Below are positions 5,895 through 7,177 of a stretch of 7,177 nucleotides of DNA, piece after piece (the first letter of the stretch is position 1; the number at the start of each line of letters is the position of its first letter). The DNA lies in contig JAJQIQ010000056.1 in the NCBI GenBank assembly GCA_021199135.1, positions 1-7,177 on the forward strand, read 5' to 3'. This DNA is from Clostridiales bacterium (lineage in GTDB: Bacteria > Bacillota > Clostridia > Lachnospirales > Lachnospiraceae). The translations under genes and the position numbers were made by a program. Below the pieces are notes generated by a model. It was not told where the DNA came from, made no database searches, and saw nothing but the letters and a program-made list of their open reading frames with translations.

Positions 5895-6548
5895 ATGGAA
5901 TTTTCACGAATAGGAGAGCACACTATCCGCTGCGTCGTCTCGGAGAACGAGATAAACAGCATGGGATTCACGCTCGAGGAGATAATGAGCAACGGCGAGC
6001 GCACCCAGGAATTCATGAATACGGTTTTCGAATTGGCGGAGAGGCAGTTTGAGACGAAGTTCAACCTCGGCGTTAAGACCGTCCGCGCGGATTTCATGTC
6101 GGACCACACGCTAGCGCTCACGTTTTCAGAGCACCCGGGTGCGGAGAGCATGATGGAGCACCTGCGGGACATAATAAGCGGGCTCCTAAGCGCAATCCCG
6201 CAGCAGAAATTGGAGGAGCTTCAGGCTGCGGCGGGCGCGAGCGGCGAGGCCGAGACGGTCCGCGTCATAGCGACGATCGTCTTCGACAGCATGGACACCC
6301 TGATACGCTACGCCAGGCAGGTGAACGTGCCGGAATTCCCGCCGAACTCGCTATACAAGTACAAGAACCGCTACCACCTGATCCTGGACTTCACCGAAAT
6401 GTCGGAGGAGGAGGTGCGCCGAATGTCCACGCTCACGGACGAGTATGCGGACGAGCTTCTCATAGGCCCTGAGAGGGGCGCGTACATCGAGGAGCACGGC
6501 GAGTGGATCATAAAGGAGAATGCGATAGAGCAGCTCAGGCAGCTGTGA
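5895..6548 (+). CDS. mecA: MecA-like adaptor protein for the Clp protease
   Basis: MecA proteins are Firmicutes adaptors: an N-terminal domain binds substrates (ComK in Bacillus) and a C-terminal domain binds and assembles the ClpC ATPase. The 217-residue protein shows the family pattern. The N-terminus MEFSRIGEHTIRCVVSENEI leads into a GFTLEEIM..GERTQEFM segment (about 24-41). An acidic, Ala/Glu-rich linker (about 105-120) follows, then a C-terminal domain with ATIVFDSMDTLIRYA (126-140) and SLYKYKNRYHLIL (152-164). The length matches Bacillus MecA. The ATG lies 4 nt after the rlmB stop, and the GAGGGTGAGG (5883-5892) that overlaps the stop serves as ribosome binding site, so rlmB and this gene are probably co-translated. 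The client protein in this organism is unknown. A strong hairpin 29 nt after the stop ends the unit. Confidence 0.85.
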   Translation: MEFSRIGEHTIRCVVSENEINSMGFTLEEIMSNGERTQEFMNTVFELAERQFETKFNLGVKTVRADFMSDHTLALTFSEHPGAESMMEHLRDIISGLLSAIPQQKLEELQAAAGASGEAETVRVIATIVFDSMDTLIRYARQVNVPEFPPNSLYKYKNRYHLILDFTEMSEEEVRRMSTLTDEYADELLIGPERGAYIEEHGEWIIKENAIEQLRQL

Positions 6549-6577
6549 CGCGGCCTGGCAACAGAAACGATGAAAAG

Positions 6578-6601
6578 ACGGGCACCCCTTGGGGTGCCCG
6601 T
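6578..6601. terminator. Hairpin terminator between convergent mecA and cheY, likely bidirectional
   Basis: ACGGGCACCCC (6578-6588) and GGGGTGCCCGT (6591-6601) are perfect 11-bp inverted repeats around TT, so the folded stem is about 10 bp with a four-base loop. On the plus strand the tail is only TTCT, which is weak. Read on the minus strand the stem is followed by CTTTTC, a better U-tract, so it may serve cheY at least as well as mecA. Confidence 0.85.
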
Positions 6602-6626
6602 TCTATGCGCATTGCGTTGCTTTGGT

Positions 6627-6728
6627 CCCCGGTATCATAACTACAAATAGTCTCCCGGGAAGTGACATTTCTGCGAAAAATGAAATCCGCGATATCACTT
6701 GCCCGCGAGACGGACTATGAAGCCGGGG
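6627..6728. repeat. Long imperfect inverted repeat (predicted 102-nt hairpin) downstream of cheY
   Basis: The arms pair in ordered blocks: CCCCGG (6627-6632) with CCGGGG (6723-6728); TCATA (6635-6639) with TATGA (6716-6720); GTCTC (6650-6654) with GAGAC (6707-6711); CGGG (6656-6659) with CCCG (6702-6705); AAGTGA (6660-6665) with TCACTT (6695-6700). The inner 15 bp are broken only by a C-C mismatch and one bulged G. The 29-nt top can form a further ATTTC/GAAAT stem (6667-6671 and 6682-6686). Neither strand has a T-run after the stem, so it is not a standard terminator. It starts 11 nt after the cheY stop on the minus strand and would be in the cheY 3' untranslated region. I see no ORF in 6549-6739. 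Confidence 0.65.
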
Positions 6729-6739
6729 GTGTCGCCCTC

Positions 6740-7099
6740 CTAGCTTAAAACCTTGCCGATAGACTCAAGCACACGGTCTGCTTGGAACGGCTTGACGATG
6801 AAATCCTTGGCGCCGGACTGGATAGCCTCGATAACCATGGATTGCTGACCCATCGCGGAGCACATAACGCAGGTCGCATTCGGGTCGATCGCCTTGATCT
6901 CCTTGAGTGCCTGAATTCCATCCTTGTTCGGCATCGTGATGTCCAGGGTGACAAGATCCGGCTTGAGTTCATTGTACTTAGCGACTGCTTCATTTCCGTC
7001 GGCAGCCTCACCGGCGATCTCGAATCCCCCTTTGGTCAAGATGTCCTTGAGCATCATTCTCATAAATGCCGCGTCGTCAACGATCAGTATCTTAGCCAT
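6740..7099 (-). CDS. cheY: Chemotaxis response regulator CheY (single receiver domain)
   Basis: CheY is phosphorylated by the CheA kinase and then binds the flagellar motor switch to change rotation. The 119-residue protein is a lone receiver domain with no output domain. The acidic pocket is Asp8-Asp9 (ILIVDDAAFMR), the phosphoacceptor is Asp53 in TLDITMPNKDG, the conserved Ser is Ser81 in MCSAMGQ, and Lys103 lies in DFIVKPF, with Phe100 at the position of E. coli Tyr106. The sequence resembles Thermotoga/Clostridia-type CheY. The ATG has AGGAGG (plus-strand 7109-7114) at 9-nt spacing, and a promoter lies just upstream. No other che or flagellar gene is visible and the gene is convergent with mecA, so it may be monocistronic. 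Another single-domain regulator is possible, but the CheY hallmarks are complete. Confidence 0.93.
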   Translation of the reverse strand: MAKILIVDDAAFMRMMLKDILTKGGFEIAGEAADGNEAVAKYNELKPDLVTLDITMPNKDGIQALKEIKAIDPNATCVMCSAMGQQSMVIEAIQSGAKDFIVKPFQADRVLESIGKVLS

Positions 7100-7142
7100 T
7101 CTATATCTCCTCCTGTTTTAAAATCTGCTTCACTATGCTAAT

Positions 7143-7171
7143 AGGATACAACTGAATCAGCGTGCTGTCAA
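7143..7171 (-). promoter_or_regulatory. Near-consensus sigma-A-type promoter of cheY
   Basis: On the minus strand a perfect TTGACA (plus-strand 7166-7171) is followed 17 bp later by TATCCT (plus-strand 7143-7148; 4 of 6 matches to TATAAT). Transcription would start near 7136, giving a leader of about 37 nt with the AGGAGG ribosome binding site. This resembles a housekeeping promoter, not the TAAA/GCCGATAA form of the motility sigma factor (sigma-D/FliA), so cheY may be expressed apart from late flagellar genes. Confidence 0.75.
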
Positions 7172-7177
7172 TAAGAT

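Noticed and set aside
5009..6172. 387-codon minus-strand frame across rlmB and mecA
   Set aside because: It is the antisense of two well-supported genes, Arg/Pro/His-rich, with no recognisable domain.

Overview
The window reads as chromosomal housekeeping DNA from a fairly GC-rich member of the Clostridia, with Lachnospiraceae or a related family as the best guess. The grounds are gene content and order. A Mini-RNase III, a MecA-type adaptor, a long EpsC-type serine acetyltransferase and an RlmB-type methyltransferase lie around cysS, and genes are preceded by purine-rich Shine-Dalgarno sequences. The genes use ATA (Ile) and AGG (Arg) codons freely although the DNA is GC-rich. This placement is an inference; there is no rRNA or other marker here.

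Layout. Positions 2-142 are the 3' end of an unidentified gene, possibly a P-loop kinase. A gene-free stretch (143-499) follows. It holds a 229-bp palindromic element (165-393) with 28-bp perfect terminal inverted repeats and small hairpins inside, then a clear sigma-A-type promoter (436-464). That promoter drives pta (phosphate acetyltransferase), followed 12 nt later by ispF (MEP isoprenoid pathway). After short gaps come epsC (serine O-acetyltransferase, probably starting at a GTG), cysS (cysteinyl-tRNA synthetase) and mrnC (Mini-RNase III, overlapping cysS). A 148-bp AT-rich gap (4933-5080) carries a second promoter. Next is rlmB (23S rRNA 2'-O-methyltransferase), followed closely by a MecA-like adaptor gene. 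A strong hairpin (6578-6601) closes the plus-strand genes and can also serve the convergent gene. A second long imperfect inverted repeat (6627-6728) lies between it and a minus-strand cheY (6740-7099), which has its own near-consensus promoter (7143-7171).

How the genes fit together. Pta interconverts acetyl-CoA and acetyl phosphate, and EpsC spends acetyl-CoA to make O-acetylserine, the cysteine precursor. CysS charges tRNA with cysteine, while MrnC and RlmB mature and modify 23S rRNA. This is a sulfur amino acid, translation and ribosome-maturation neighbourhood of a kind common in Firmicutes. CheY is a single-domain chemotaxis response regulator and points to a motile cell.

I found no new protein system. 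What the genes do not explain is structural: the palindromic element upstream of pta, the long inverted repeat downstream of cheY, a stem just ahead of the cysS ribosome binding site, and an rlmB promoter so close to the start codon that it predicts a leaderless or nearly leaderless message.
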